A DNA stretch of 64,000 nt from Paludibacteraceae bacterium (GCA_017446585.1 JAFSQL010000012.1:1-64000); one strand, 5' to 3'; shown: positions 14,690 to 23,760, numbered from the stretch's first letter. The notes: generated by a model not told the origin, from the letters alone. A program made the numbers and translations.

Positions 14690-16240
14690 TTAGTCTTGGG
14701 CAACCTTTTGGAGCAACGCCTTGAAGGAAACCTTCTCCTCGACGATGCGTGGCAGGTCGCTGATGTTGACGCGTTGTTGGAGCATGGTGTCACGGTCACG
14801 AATGGTGACGGTGTTGTCGTTGAGCGTATCGTGGTCAACGGTGATGCAAATAGGGGTACCAATGGCATCCTGACGACGGTAGCGTTTGCCGATGCTGTCC
14901 TTCTCGTCGTATTGTATGTTGTAGTCGAACTTGAGGAGGTTCTCAATTTCGCGCGCCTTGTCAGGGAGACCGTCTTTCTTGACGAGCGGCATGATGCACG
15001 CCTTGACAGGAGCGAGGGCGGCAGGAAGCGAGAGCACGACACGGCTGTCGCCACCTTCGAGCGTCTCCTCCTTGTAGGCGGCGCACATGACAGAAAGGAA
15101 CATACGGTCAACGCCGATGGAAGTCTCGATGACATAAGGGGTGTAGCTCTCCTTGGTTTCAGGGTCGAAATATTCAATCTTCTTGCCACTGAACTTGGCG
15201 TGTTGTCCGAGGTCGAAGTTGGTGCGGCTGTGGATGCCTTCGACTTCCTTGAATCCGAATGGCATTTCAAACTCAATGTCGGTAGCGGCGTTGGCGTAAT
15301 GTGCCAATTTGTCGTGGTCGTGGAATCGATATTTGTTATCGCCGAGACCAAGAGCCTTGTGCCAACGAAGACGAATTTGCTTCCACTTGGCGAACCAGTC
15401 GAGTTCGGTTCCAGGCTTAATGAAGAATTGCATCTCCATCTGTTCAAACTCGCGCATGCGGAACACGAATTGGCGCGCTACAATCTCGTTGCGGAATGCC
15501 TTGCCAATCTGCGCGATGCCGAAAGGCAACTTCATGCGTCCGCTCTTCTGCACGTTGAGGTAGTTGACAAAGATGCCTTGCGCCGTTTCAGGACGGAGGT
15601 AGATTTTGCTTGCGGAGTCGGAAGCGCTGCCCATCTCGGTGGAGAACATGAGGTTGAACTGGCGCACGTCGGTCCAATTGCGCGTTCCGCTGATGGGGTC
15701 AACGATTTCGTAGTCGAGAATGATTTGCTTGAGTTCGGCAAGATCCACGTCGTTCATGGCTTTCTTGTAGCGGTCGTGGAGTTGGTCACGCTTGGTCTGG
15801 TGCTCGATGACGTGTTGACTCGTGGCACGGAATTGGGCTTCGTCGAACTTGTCGCCAAATCGTTTGCGTGCCTTGTCAATTTCTTTTTGAATCTTGTCGT
15901 CAAGTTTGGCTATTTCATCTTCGATAAGCACGTCGGCGCGGTAGCGTTTCTTGGAATCCTTGTTGTCAATCAGCGGGTCATTGAAAGCGTCCACGTGTCC
16001 GCTCGCTTTCCAAACAGTAGGGTGCATGAAGATGGCGGCATCGATGCCGACGATGTTCTCGTGGAGACGAGTCATGGCATCCCACCAGTATTTCTTGATG
16101 TTGTTTTTGAGTTCAGATCCGTTTTGTCCGTAGTCGTAAACCGCTCCGAGACCGTCATAGATTTCGGAAGAAGGGAATACGAATCCATATTCTTTGCAGT
16201 GAGATACGAGTTTCTTGAAGGTTTCTTCTTGAGTTGCCAT
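14690..16240 (-). CDS. glyS: glycyl-tRNA synthetase, dimeric class II type
   Basis: This 516-residue single-chain (alpha2-type) GlyRS shows FPSSEIYDGLGAVYDYG near the start, WKASGHVDAFNDP, the class II motif 2 block around FRNEIVARQFVFRMREFEQME, and the C-terminal anticodon-binding domain. It is unlike the tetrameric GlyQ/GlyS of E. coli. It has its own -7 element 58 bases upstream and heads the run glyS-plsC-ompA-hisS. The antisense strand is open for 536 codons across it, which is a coding-bias effect. Confidence 0.97.
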   Translation of the reverse strand: MATQEETFKKLVSHCKEYGFVFPSSEIYDGLGAVYDYGQNGSELKNNIKKYWWDAMTRLHENIVGIDAAIFMHPTVWKASGHVDAFNDPLIDNKDSKKRYRADVLIEDEIAKLDDKIQKEIDKARKRFGDKFDEAQFRATSQHVIEHQTKRDQLHDRYKKAMNDVDLAELKQIILDYEIVDPISGTRNWTDVRQFNLMFSTEMGSASDSASKIYLRPETAQGIFVNYLNVQKSGRMKLPFGIAQIGKAFRNEIVARQFVFRMREFEQMEMQFFIKPGTELDWFAKWKQIRLRWHKALGLGDNKYRFHDHDKLAHYANAATDIEFEMPFGFKEVEGIHSRTNFDLGQHAKFSGKKIEYFDPETKESYTPYVIETSIGVDRMFLSVMCAAYKEETLEGGDSRVVLSLPAALAPVKACIMPLVKKDGLPDKAREIENLLKFDYNIQYDEKDSIGKRYRRQDAIGTPICITVDHDTLNDNTVTIRDRDTMLQQRVNISDLPRIVEEKVSFKALLQKVAQD

Positions 16241-16297
16241 GATTGTTATGATGTTGTGTTTGTTTTTGTTTTCTTGTCAAGTCCGATTATCAAACCG

Positions 16298-16305
16298 CAA
16301 AGATA
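16298..16305 (-). promoter_or_regulatory. -7 promoter element for glyS
   Basis: TATCTTTG on the reverse strand, 58 bases before the glyS ATG. Confidence 0.6.
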
Positions 16306-16338
16306 GTAAAAAAGTGGTGAAAGGAGGGAATGGGCGGT

Positions 16339-18096
16339 TTAGTCGTCGGAGTATTTGAGCAGGATTCGTCGATAATTGTTGAATACGGAAGACTTGGAGG
16401 CATAGCCGAGATAACGTCCGTCAGCATCAAGCACAGGAAGGTTCCAAGCCTGCGTTCGGTCGAAGGCGTCCATGGCGTGCTGCATGGTGTCGTCGATGCG
16501 AAGCGTGGCAGGCGGCACGGTCATGAAGAGGCGGACGGTAAGTCGGTCGTAGAGGTCCTGTCGGAAGATAATGTTGCGGATTTCGTCGATATGAACCGTT
16601 CCGAGGTACTTCTTGGAAGCGTCCACAACGGGGAAGATGTTGCGCTTGCTGCGTGTGAGAACGTGGGTGAACTCGCCCAAGGTCATGTCGGGCGTGACGG
16701 TGAGGAGGTCGGTCTCGATGACGTTTTTCATCGCCATGAAGGTGAGTACGGTCTTGTCCTTCTGGTGGGTGAGGAGTTCGCCTGTTTGTGCGAGTCGTCG
16801 GGCATAGAGCCCATGGCGTTCAAACGGCAGGATGGTGATGTAGGCGACGACAGAGGTGATCATGAGCGGCATGAAGAGGTCGTAGCCGCCCGTGATTTCG
16901 GCAATGAGGAAGATGCCCGTGAGTGGAGCGTGCATGACGGCACTCATGACGCCAGCCATGCCGGCGAAGGCAAAATTCTTTTCGGGCGTGTCGAAGCCGA
17001 AGTAGTTGAGAAGGAAAGCGACGAGGTAGCCCGTGAGACAGCCGACAAAAAGTGAAGGCGCGAACGTGCCACCCGTTCCGCCAGCACCATTGGTGGCGGC
17101 TGTGGCAACAATCTTGAGCGCGAGCGTGAGGAGGATGTAGATGAACATGACCCAGGCGGCACCGAGCAGTTTGGACTCGACAAAGAGTGTCTTGAAGACG
17201 CTACCCTCAAGCAGGCTTTCGGGGTGTTGGGAGTCGAGGAGTATGGCGATGGCATCGTAGCCTTCGCCGTAGAGTGCAGGGAGGAAATAGATGAGGACGG
17301 AGAGCGTGACACCGCCAATGATGAGTTTGAGGTAGGTGTTGTTGACGTTCTTGAAAAAACGTTCGCAAACGCCAAGCCCTCGAACGAAGTAGAGCGACAC
17401 GAAACCGCAAACGACACCTAAGATGATAAGCGTAGGGATGGTTTGAAGGTTGAAGGGTTGGAAGTTTTCGAAACGGAACATGACGATGTTCTCGCCCATG
17501 AGCAGGTAGGAGACCGCCGTGGCGGACACAGACGAGATGAGCAGCGGCACGATGGAGGTCATGGTGAGGTCGAGCATGAGAACCTCGAGCGTGAAGACGA
17601 CACCTGCGATGGGGGCGTTGAAGATGCCTCCGATGGCACCGCTGGCACCGCATCCGACAAGGAGCATCATGGTCTTGCGGTCCATGTGGAAGAGTTGTCC
17701 CAGAGTGCTTCCGATGGCACTGCCGGTCATGACGATAGGGGCCTCGGCACCGACGGAACCACCAAAGCCAATGGTGACCGCCGAGGCAAAAAGGGAGGAC
17801 CAAGTGTTATGACGCTTGATGTTGGCCCTGTTGCGCGAGAGCGAAAAGAGCACCTTGGTGATGCCGTGTGAAATGTCATCACGCACGACGAAGCGGACGA
17901 AGAGGGAAGCCACGGTGATGCCGATGGCAGGGTAAACAAGATAGAGATACCACGTTCCGGAGGCGCGCATGTAGCCCGTGAGGAAGGCGGAGATTTGGTG
18001 AACGGCGTTTTTGAGCAAGACCGCGGCGAGGGCAGTAAGGATGCCGATTGCCAAGGCGAGGATGATGTTGATATTGCGATTGAGGAATGCTCTCAA
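16339..18096 (-). CDS. CLC-family chloride channel/transporter with CBS domains
   Basis: This 585-residue protein has about ten to twelve membrane helices (to residue ~430) and a tandem CBS pair (about 450-580; FPVVDASKKYLGTVH, LPVLDADGRYLGYAS). The selectivity signature is GAEAP (gating Glu E118), followed by FNAPIAGVVFTLEV. At the position of the internal proton glutamate of H+/Cl- exchangers (E203 in E. coli ClcA) this protein has Val172, as in CLC channels. The first start is TTG (18094-18096), 15 bases after the tsaC stop; no ATG is available before residue 43. tsaC-clc pairing is common in Bacteroidales. It transports anions across the inner membrane, and CBS domains may sense adenine nucleotides. 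Confidence 0.9.
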   Translation of the reverse strand: MRAFLNRNINIILALAIGILTALAAVLLKNAVHQISAFLTGYMRASGTWYLYLVYPAIGITVASLFVRFVVRDDISHGITKVLFSLSRNRANIKRHNTWSSLFASAVTIGFGGSVGAEAPIVMTGSAIGSTLGQLFHMDRKTMMLLVGCGASGAIGGIFNAPIAGVVFTLEVLMLDLTMTSIVPLLISSVSATAVSYLLMGENIVMFRFENFQPFNLQTIPTLIILGVVCGFVSLYFVRGLGVCERFFKNVNNTYLKLIIGGVTLSVLIYFLPALYGEGYDAIAILLDSQHPESLLEGSVFKTLFVESKLLGAAWVMFIYILLTLALKIVATAATNGAGGTGGTFAPSLFVGCLTGYLVAFLLNYFGFDTPEKNFAFAGMAGVMSAVMHAPLTGIFLIAEITGGYDLFMPLMITSVVAYITILPFERHGLYARRLAQTGELLTHQKDKTVLTFMAMKNVIETDLLTVTPDMTLGEFTHVLTRSKRNIFPVVDASKKYLGTVHIDEIRNIIFRQDLYDRLTVRLFMTVPPATLRIDDTMQHAMDAFDRTQAWNLPVLDADGRYLGYASKSSVFNNYRRILLKYSDD

Positions 18097-18111
18097 AACA
18101 AAACGATTAGG

Positions 18112-18717
18112 TTAACGGATTATCTTGAACTGGTTCTTCATGTCAAGAGCGATGATGGAGGAGGGGTGGCGTGGCGTGGTGTCGTCTTGGCGGTAGGAGA
18201 CGATGAAGTCAACAGCCCCTTTGATTTCATCGGAAATCTGGTTGAAGAATGCGGGTGAGGGTTCGCCGCTGACATTGGCAGACGTGGAGACGATGGGACG
18301 TCCGAAACGCTGGCAGAGGGTGCGGGAAAAAGGTTCGGAGGTGACGCGTATGCCCACGGAGTTGTCGTCAGCCGCGACTTTGGGCGCGAGACCTCGGGCG
18401 TTGGGGTAGATGATGGTGAGCGGTTTGTCCGCCACCTCGATGAGTTGGTAGGAGATGTCGGGTACGTCAACGATGAAGGGCAGTCGCGCCGGCGAGTCGG
18501 TGAGCAGGAGCAGTGACTTGCATTGCGGGCGGTGCTTGATTTCGTAGATTTTGTTGACCGCTTCGGCGTTGGTCGGGTCGCATCCTAATCCCCAAATGGT
18601 GTCAGTGGGATAGAGGATGACTCCCCCCTGTCGCAAGACACGCACGGCTTGGTTGACATCATCGGCAAAAAGAGAGAAATCAACGCGTTGAGACCTATTT
18701 TGAGAATGACTGTTCAT
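18112..18717 (-). CDS. tsaC: L-threonylcarbamoyladenylate synthase
   Basis: This YrdC/Sua5-fold protein of about 201 residues from the ATG at 18717 makes threonylcarbamoyl-AMP for the t6A37 modification of ANN-decoding tRNAs. Signatures are VILYPTDTIWGLGCD near the start, KHRPQCKSLLLL (the KR-type nucleotide site) and IVSTSANVSGEPS. It lacks the C-terminal Sua5 domain, so it is the short TsaC type. A TTG further upstream would run into the opposing promoter, so the ATG is preferred. It heads a two-gene unit with the CLC protein and is divergent from the XRE regulator. Confidence 0.93.
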   Translation of the reverse strand: MNSHSQNRSQRVDFSLFADDVNQAVRVLRQGGVILYPTDTIWGLGCDPTNAEAVNKIYEIKHRPQCKSLLLLTDSPARLPFIVDVPDISYQLIEVADKPLTIIYPNARGLAPKVAADDNSVGIRVTSEPFSRTLCQRFGRPIVSTSANVSGEPSPAFFNQISDEIKGAVDFIVSYRQDDTTPRHPSSIIALDMKNQFKIIR

Positions 18718-18745
18718 GTGAATTGACAATGAAACGGACAAAAAG

Positions 18746-18753
18746 CAAAGATA
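18746..18753 (-). promoter_or_regulatory. -7 promoter element for tsaC
   Basis: TATCTTTG on the reverse strand, 29 bases before the tsaC ATG and only 11 bases from the opposing -7 element at 18765-18772. Confidence 0.6.
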
Positions 18754-18764
18754 AAGAAAATCTG

Positions 18765-18772
18765 TATCTTTG
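18765..18772 (+). promoter_or_regulatory. -7 promoter element for the XRE regulator
   Basis: TATCTTTG ends four bases before the ATG at 18777, so transcription would begin at or next to the start codon and give a leaderless mRNA. Confidence 0.6.
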
Positions 18773-18776
18773 CGTC

Positions 18777-18998
18777 ATGGGTTTGCCAAAAGAGAAAAAA
18801 GAAGTGAACGTCAGATTCGGCAAGCGACTGTATGAGATGCGCCGCCGAATGGGGTACTCGCAGGAGCAATTGTCGTATGTCCTGGAAATGGGCAGAACGT
18901 ATATAGGCGCATTGGAGCGTGGGGAAAAGAGCCCAACGTTGGAAACCTTGGACAAGATAGCAAGAAAACTGAACGTGCAAGTGGGTGAGTTGGTATGA
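18777..18998 (+). CDS. small XRE-family helix-turn-helix regulator
   Basis: From the ATG at 18777 the protein has 73 residues and is nearly all HTH_3: FGKRLYEMRRRMGYSQEQLS, then the recognition helix region RTYIGALERGEKSPTLETLDKIARKLNV. There is no effector or dimerisation domain, so it is a stand-alone DNA-binding protein, perhaps autoregulatory. The frame is open further upstream, but those codons would include the promoter, so the internal ATG is chosen. It is divergent from tsaC with abutting promoters and precedes pyrH, which has its own promoter. Confidence 0.85.
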   Translation: MGLPKEKKEVNVRFGKRLYEMRRRMGYSQEQLSYVLEMGRTYIGALERGEKSPTLETLDKIARKLNVQVGELV

Positions 18999-19014
18999 AA
19001 AGGGAAAAATGCGT

Positions 19015-19022
19015 TATCTTTG
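19015..19022 (+). promoter_or_regulatory. -7 promoter element for pyrH
   Basis: TATCTTTG with a TTGG at 18990-18993 about 21 bases upstream as -33 box. The start codon is 21 bases downstream. Confidence 0.65.
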
Positions 19023-19043
19023 CGTTAATAAACAAGTAGAAAC

Positions 19044-19754
19044 ATGCGTTTTAAGAGAATATTGCTCAAGTTGAGCGGAGAAAGTCTGATGGGCAAACAG
19101 GGGTATGGGATAGATGCGGAGCGTCTGGGTGACTATGCCCGTCAGATAAAAGAAGTATCGGAAGGCGGCACGGAGGTTGCCATCGTGATAGGCGGCGGAA
19201 ACATATTTAGAGGTCTGAGCGGAGCGTCGAAGGGTTTCGACCGTGTGAAAGGCGACCAGATGGGGATGCTCGCCACGGTCATAAACAGCCAAGCCTTGAG
19301 CAGCGCATTGGAGGCGATAGGACAGGAATGCAAGGTGCTGACCGCCATAGGGATGGAGCCGATAGGAGAGCGATATGCAAAGGAAAAAGCGGTGGCGTAT
19401 TTGAAGAGCGGCAACGTGGTGATTTGCAGCGCAGGAACCGGTAATCCATACTTCACGACCGACACGGCAAGCGCGCTGAGAGCGATAGAGTTGGAGTGCG
19501 ACGTGATGCTGAAAGGAACGAGGGTGGACGGCATATATAGCGCGGATCCGGAGAAGGACAAGAACGCGACGAAGTTTGACAAGATAACGTATGATGAGAT
19601 TTACGCGCGGGGACTGAAGGTGATGGACTTGACCGCCACGACCTTGTGCAAGGAAAACGGGATGCCAATCTATGTGTTCAACATGGACGAGGTGGGAAAC
19701 TTGAAGAAGGTGATGGACGGCAAGGAGATAGGCACGTTGGTGAGTATCGGTTAA
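19044..19754 (+). CDS. pyrH: UMP kinase
   Basis: This 236-residue amino-acid-kinase-fold enzyme phosphorylates UMP to UDP. It shows [14 protein letters not shown] at the N-terminus, the nucleotide-binding [10 protein letters not shown], the [20 protein letters not shown] block for UMP/ATP, and [15 protein letters not shown]. The length is typical of bacterial PyrH. It heads the pyrH-frr-rsgA-DUF456 run; pyrH-frr adjacency is widely conserved. Confidence 0.97.
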   Translation: MRFKRILLKLSGESLMGKQGYGIDAERLGDYARQIKEVSEGGTEVAIVIGGGNIFRGLSGASKGFDRVKGDQMGMLATVINSQALSSALEAIGQECKVLTAIGMEPIGERYAKEKAVAYLKSGNVVICSAGTGNPYFTTDTASALRAIELECDVMLKGTRVDGIYSADPEKDKNATKFDKITYDEIYARGLKVMDLTATTLCKENGMPIYVFNMDEVGNLKKVMDGKEIGTLVSIG

Positions 19755-19795
19755 TAGCAAAAAAAGAGAAAATAACTATAAAAAAACAAAGATTT

Positions 19796-20356
19796 ATGGC
19801 AGACGTTAAGGAATATGTGAAGAAGGCTGAGGAGCAGATGGAAGAGGCAATCCTGTATTTGGACGAGGAGTTGGCACGCACGCGTGCCGGTAAGGCAAAT
19901 CCGAAAATATTGGATTCGATTCGTGTGGATTATTATGGCACTCCGACACCCATAAGCGGAGCAGCCAGCGTGACGACCCCTGACAGCCGAACCATAGCGA
20001 TACAGCCTTGGGAAAAGAACATGCTGAAAGTGATAGAGACCGCCATAATCAACAGCGAAGTGGGCATCATGCCAATCAACAACGGAGAGGTTATCAGGTT
20101 ACAGATCCCGCCGCTGACGGAGGATCGCCGCAGGGAGTTGGCAAAGAAATGCAAGGCGGACTGTGAGAACTCGAAAGTGGTGGTCAGAAACGCCCGTCGT
20201 GACGCTATCGACGCATTGAAGAAAGCCGTGAAACAAGGAATGGCGGAGGACGTGGAGAAAGACGGCGAGGCGGAGGTGCAGAAGGTGCACGACCGATTCA
20301 TCAAGAAGATAGACGAGTTGTACGCGGCAAAGGAAAAAGAAATCATGACCGTGTAG
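19796..20356 (+). CDS. frr: ribosome recycling factor
   Basis: This 186-residue factor splits the post-termination ribosome together with EF-G. It has the typical [13 protein letters not shown] and [14 protein letters not shown] blocks and the C-terminal helix repeats ([21 protein letters not shown]). The frame is open upstream into pyrH, but [14 protein letters not shown] at 19796 is the family start and lies 41 bases after the pyrH stop. Confidence 0.97.
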   Translation: MADVKEYVKKAEEQMEEAILYLDEELARTRAGKANPKILDSIRVDYYGTPTPISGAASVTTPDSRTIAIQPWEKNMLKVIETAIINSEVGIMPINNGEVIRLQIPPLTEDRRRELAKKCKADCENSKVVVRNARRDAIDALKKAVKQGMAEDVEKDGEAEVQKVHDRFIKKIDELYAAKEKEIMTV

Positions 20357-20360
20357 GTGC

Positions 20361-21266
20361 ATGCGTTGCCTTGTGGTGAAAAACACGGGAAGTTGGGCTG
20401 ACGTGCTAACGCCGGAAGGGGAGACACGCTCGTGCAAGATGCGCGGAAAGTTGCGCCTGAGCGGTAGCCGTAGCACAACACCGCTGAGCGTGGGTGACTA
20501 TGTGGAAGTGGATGAAGACGGCGTGATCAATGAGATATGCGAGCGCAAGAACTGCGTGACACGGCGCGCGTCGAACTTGAGCAAGGAGAGTCAGGTGTTG
20601 GCGGCAAACGTGGATTATCTGGGCATCGTGTTGAGCATAGCCCGTCCGATGACAGAAACAGTCTTTATAGACAGAATGACCGCCACGGCGGAGGCGTATG
20701 GCGTGGAACCATTGCTTATCGTGAACAAAACTGACGATTTGGATGGAGAGGAGCGACGGTATAAGGACGCGCTGGTCGGTTTGTATAACGGTATCGGTTA
20801 CGGATGTGAGCAAGTGTCAGCCCTGACGGGAGACGGTATAGACGCGTTGAGACACAGATTGAAGGGAAAGACGACGTTGCTATCCGGTCATTCAGGCGTT
20901 GGAAAATCAACCTTGATAAACCGCCTGATGGGGCGTGAGGTGGCGCGGACAGGTGACATATCGAACGTGCATGAGGCTGGAAAGCACACGACGACATTCA
21001 GCGAGATGTATGTGTTGGAAGAGGGAGGATATGTCATAGACACGCCTGGCATAAAGGGATTCGGGCTGGTTGGCATAGCGCAGGAGGAAGTGGGGCATTA
21101 TTTTCCTGAGATATTCAAGGTGGCGGCAGGGTGTCGTTTCGGGAACTGTACGCATACGCATGAACCGGGTTGCGCCGTGCTGACGGCGGTGAAAAAACAC
21201 TTGATAGCGGAGAGTAGGTATGAAAGTTACCTGAACATGATTCAGGCAGATCAAAAATACAGATAA
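20361..21266 (+). CDS. rsgA: ribosome small subunit-dependent GTPase A
   Basis: This 301-residue circularly permuted GTPase acts in 30S maturation. It has an N-terminal OB fold (to about 70), G4 NKTDD, G1 GHSGVGKST, G3 DTPGIKGFG, and a C-terminal zinc knuckle (CRFGNCTHTHEPGC). It starts four bases after the frr stop and is followed seven bases on by the DUF456 gene, so it is the third gene of the operon. Confidence 0.96.
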   Translation: MRCLVVKNTGSWADVLTPEGETRSCKMRGKLRLSGSRSTTPLSVGDYVEVDEDGVINEICERKNCVTRRASNLSKESQVLAANVDYLGIVLSIARPMTETVFIDRMTATAEAYGVEPLLIVNKTDDLDGEERRYKDALVGLYNGIGYGCEQVSALTGDGIDALRHRLKGKTTLLSGHSGVGKSTLINRLMGREVARTGDISNVHEAGKHTTTFSEMYVLEEGGYVIDTPGIKGFGLVGIAQEEVGHYFPEIFKVAAGCRFGNCTHTHEPGCAVLTAVKKHLIAESRYESYLNMIQADQKYR

Positions 21267-21273
21267 AAAAGAG

Positions 21274-21759
21274 ATGGATGCGAGCCTCGTATTGTTGGTA
21301 ATAGCCGTGATAGCCCTCGTGGTGGGCGTGGCAGGGTGTGTGTTGCCTGCCTTGCCAGGCGCTCCCTTGTGTTTCGCAGGATTGGTTTTGTTGAAGTTTA
21401 CGGATTGGGCAAGCGTGTCAACGGCGGCATTGGTAATATGGGGCGTTTTGACGTTGGTGGTGTCGTTGGCGGACTATTTCGTTCCGATGCTTGGCACGAA
21501 GAAGTTTGGCGGAGGTCGTTATGGGCAGTGGGGATGCGTGGCAGGTTCGGTGGCTGGCATTTTCTTGTTTCCTCCGTTGGGCATTTTGATAGGTCCGTTC
21601 GTGGGTGCCGTGGTTGGAGAATTGATAGACGGAAAGCCGTTGGAGAATGCAATCAAGGCAGGTTTCGGCTCGTTCGTCGGATTCCTGACGGGCATGTTGA
21701 TGAAGTTGCTCGTGTGTCTTGGAATGACGATTTATTTCTTGTACGCCTTGATTTTTTAA
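21274..21759 (+). CDS. DUF456 membrane protein
   Basis: This 161-residue integral membrane protein has four or so hydrophobic segments and glycine-rich packing motifs (GCVLPALPGAPLCFAGLVLL, GPFVGAVVGELIDGK) that define DUF456 (YqgC-like). Function is unknown. It closes the pyrH operon and is convergent with xseB, only three bases separating the two stop codons, so transcription from the two sides must interfere or share termination. Confidence 0.85.
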   Translation: MDASLVLLVIAVIALVVGVAGCVLPALPGAPLCFAGLVLLKFTDWASVSTAALVIWGVLTLVVSLADYFVPMLGTKKFGGGRYGQWGCVAGSVAGIFLFPPLGILIGPFVGAVVGELIDGKPLENAIKAGFGSFVGFLTGMLMKLLVCLGMTIYFLYALIF

Positions 21760-21762
21760 GGG

Positions 21763-21960
21763 TCAGTCGTTGAGGGAATCGAGCAGTTGCTTGATTTTCT
21801 GATCGGTGGTGGTGAGGGTGGCTTTGCATTGTTTGAGCAGATTGACGGCACGTTCAATTTTGGAAGAGAGGGAGTCGATGGTGCAGTCGGCAGATTCGAG
21901 TTGGGAAATGATGTCCTGAACTTCGCGTAGGGCCTCGTCGTAGTTGAATTGTTCTGTCAT
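21763..21960 (-). CDS. xseB: exodeoxyribonuclease VII small subunit
   Basis: This 65-residue helical protein (FNYDEALREVQDIISQLES, then a second helix ERAVNLLKQCKA) has the XseB length and pattern. It forms the XseA-XseB complex that degrades single-stranded DNA. It lies 33 bases after recQ on the same strand, while xseA is divergent beyond recQ, so the two subunits are not in one operon here. Confidence 0.92.
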   Translation of the reverse strand: MTEQFNYDEALREVQDIISQLESADCTIDSLSSKIERAVNLLKQCKATLTTTDQKIKQLLDSLND

Positions 21961-21993
21961 GGTTGATTAGGAATTAGAGTTGAAGCGTTTTTT

Positions 21994-23703
21994 TTAGTGT
22001 TCGCGGCAGTAGTCGCAATTGCCACACGGGGTGGCATCGGACTCACCAAAGTATCGTAGCAGGAATTGAGAACGGCACTGGCGAGCGTTGGCATAGTCGA
22101 TGATGGAGCGAATGCGGTGTTCGTAGATGCGTTTCTGTTGCAGGGTGGTGTCACGGTAGGTAACGATGCGTGATTCATCAAGACGCGGTGTGAGGAATTT
22201 GACCAAGGGGGCACGTTTGTAAGGAATGTAGCTGACAATGCCTTTGAAAGTCAGTCCGCGTAGCGCGGTGTAAACGGATTGTCGGTCGGTGCCCATGCGG
22301 GCGGCGATGTCGTCTTCATTGACGTAGGCGTGGTCAGTGAAGAGTCCTGTGTACATGCGCATGGTGGCATCAAGCGTTTCTTCTTCGTTCGGTGTGAGTC
22401 CCCAATTCTGGTAGAGGTCTTCGTGACTGACAAGGATGCGTAGCTTGGATGCGTTGTCGTTTTCGTCAAGCAGTTGGAGATAGCCGTTGCTCTGGAGCAT
22501 CCGAAGCGCTCCGTAGAACATGTTGGGCATGAGGTGGTGGCGGTAGCAAAGCGTGTCCACGTCAACGGGGAATGTTTGTTCGTAGGCTTCGCCAACGCCA
22601 ATTTCGAGGTAGTAGCAGAGTTTGGCGTAGACGCGTCGGACTTGGTCTTCGGAAGGGAATCGGTCGGCAATGTGTCGCATGAGCGTGGACTCGTCCTTTC
22701 GGTTGAAAAGAAGGACGGCGTAGGATTCGTTTCCATCACGCCCAGCCCTGCCCGCTTCTTGAAAGTAGGATTCGATGGAGTCAGGCACGTCAATGTGGAT
22801 GACGGCTCGGACATCAGGTCGGTCAATGCCCATGCCAAAGGCGTTGGTGGCAACGATGACGTTTGTTTCACGTTTGCTCCAAGCCTCTTGAATAAGGTTT
22901 TTTTTTACGGAGGTAAGTCCGGCATGGAAATGTTCGGCAGGAAAGTCGTGTTCGCCAAGGAAGGTGGCGATGTCGCGCGTGCGGGCGCGTGAGGAGGTAT
23001 AAATGATGACGGCTCCATCGCGGATGGAGCGCAGTATGCGTAGCAGGTATTGCGGTTTGTCTTCGACTTGTCGGACGATGTAGTGCAGATTGGAACGTCC
23101 GAAGGATTTGCGGAATGTGTTGTGGTTGTCGCGGAAGTGGAGCTGTCGCTTGATGTCATCAATGACGTCGGGTGTCGCGGTGGCGGTGAGGGCGAGGATG
23201 GGCACATGGGGCAAAAGGTCTCGTATTTCGGCAATCTTGAGGTATGCGGGTCGGAAGTCGTAGCCCCATTGTGAGATGCAGTGCGCCTCGTCAACGGCAA
23301 TCATGGAGATGTTGAGGGTGGGCAGCATGTTCCTGAAGGTCTCGTTGCCAAGGCGTTCCGGGGAGATGTAAAGCAGTTTGACGTTGCCGTAAAGACAACG
23401 CGATAAGGTGTTCTCGATGGCATGGCTTCCCATTTCGGAGAAAATGGTGGCGGCAAGGATGTTTTTCTCACGCAGGTGTTGTACCTGGTCACGCATGAGC
23501 GAGACAAGTGGGGTGACGACGAGGCAGAGACCGTCACGGGCAAGAGCAGGCACCTGAAAGGTGATGGACTTGCCGCCTCCTGTTGGCATCAATGCCAAGG
23601 TGTCGATGTTCGCATCGATGCTTCGGATGATGTCTTCTTGCAGCGGTCGAAAGGAGTCATAGCCCCAGTATTGCTTTAGTATGCGGTGGAAGCGGTCTTG
23701 CAC
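21994..23703 (-). CDS. recQ: ATP-dependent DNA helicase RecQ, short form
   Basis: This 569-residue SF2 helicase has the Q/motif 0 region YWGYDSFRPLQEDII, Walker A PTGGGKS, DEAH box (VDEAHCISQWGYDFRP), motif V/VI blocks (NAFGMGIDRPDVR, QEAGRAGRDG), a winged-helix-like region at about 420-520, and a zinc tetrad at the very end (CRSQFLLRYFGES with CGNCDYC). It has no HRDC domain and the zinc motif is C-terminal, unlike E. coli RecQ. The only start that fits the family is GTG at 23701-23703. It unwinds DNA at gaps and forks in recombination repair. xseB follows on the same strand. Confidence 0.93.
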   Translation of the reverse strand: MQDRFHRILKQYWGYDSFRPLQEDIIRSIDANIDTLALMPTGGGKSITFQVPALARDGLCLVVTPLVSLMRDQVQHLREKNILAATIFSEMGSHAIENTLSRCLYGNVKLLYISPERLGNETFRNMLPTLNISMIAVDEAHCISQWGYDFRPAYLKIAEIRDLLPHVPILALTATATPDVIDDIKRQLHFRDNHNTFRKSFGRSNLHYIVRQVEDKPQYLLRILRSIRDGAVIIYTSSRARTRDIATFLGEHDFPAEHFHAGLTSVKKNLIQEAWSKRETNVIVATNAFGMGIDRPDVRAVIHIDVPDSIESYFQEAGRAGRDGNESYAVLLFNRKDESTLMRHIADRFPSEDQVRRVYAKLCYYLEIGVGEAYEQTFPVDVDTLCYRHHLMPNMFYGALRMLQSNGYLQLLDENDNASKLRILVSHEDLYQNWGLTPNEEETLDATMRMYTGLFTDHAYVNEDDIAARMGTDRQSVYTALRGLTFKGIVSYIPYKRAPLVKFLTPRLDESRIVTYRDTTLQQKRIYEHRIRSIIDYANARQCRSQFLLRYFGESDATPCGNCDYCREH

Positions 23704-23728
23704 GAGCGCGAAAATAACGAAAAAAACC

Positions 23729-23736
23729 TACCTTTG
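23729..23736 (+). promoter_or_regulatory. -7 promoter element for xseA, inside a small palindrome
   Basis: TACCTTTG is embedded in the dyad CTACCTT-TGCG-AAGGTAG (23728-23745). It is 24 bases before the xseA ATG in the 57-base gap shared with recQ. Confidence 0.55.
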
Positions 23737-23760
23737 CGAAGGTAGCGCAGGACAAAGATT

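Noticed and set aside
14696-16306. 536-codon open frame antisense to glyS
   Set aside because: It mirrors the codon bias of glyS, has no recognisable domain, and the glycyl-tRNA synthetase on the other strand is certain.
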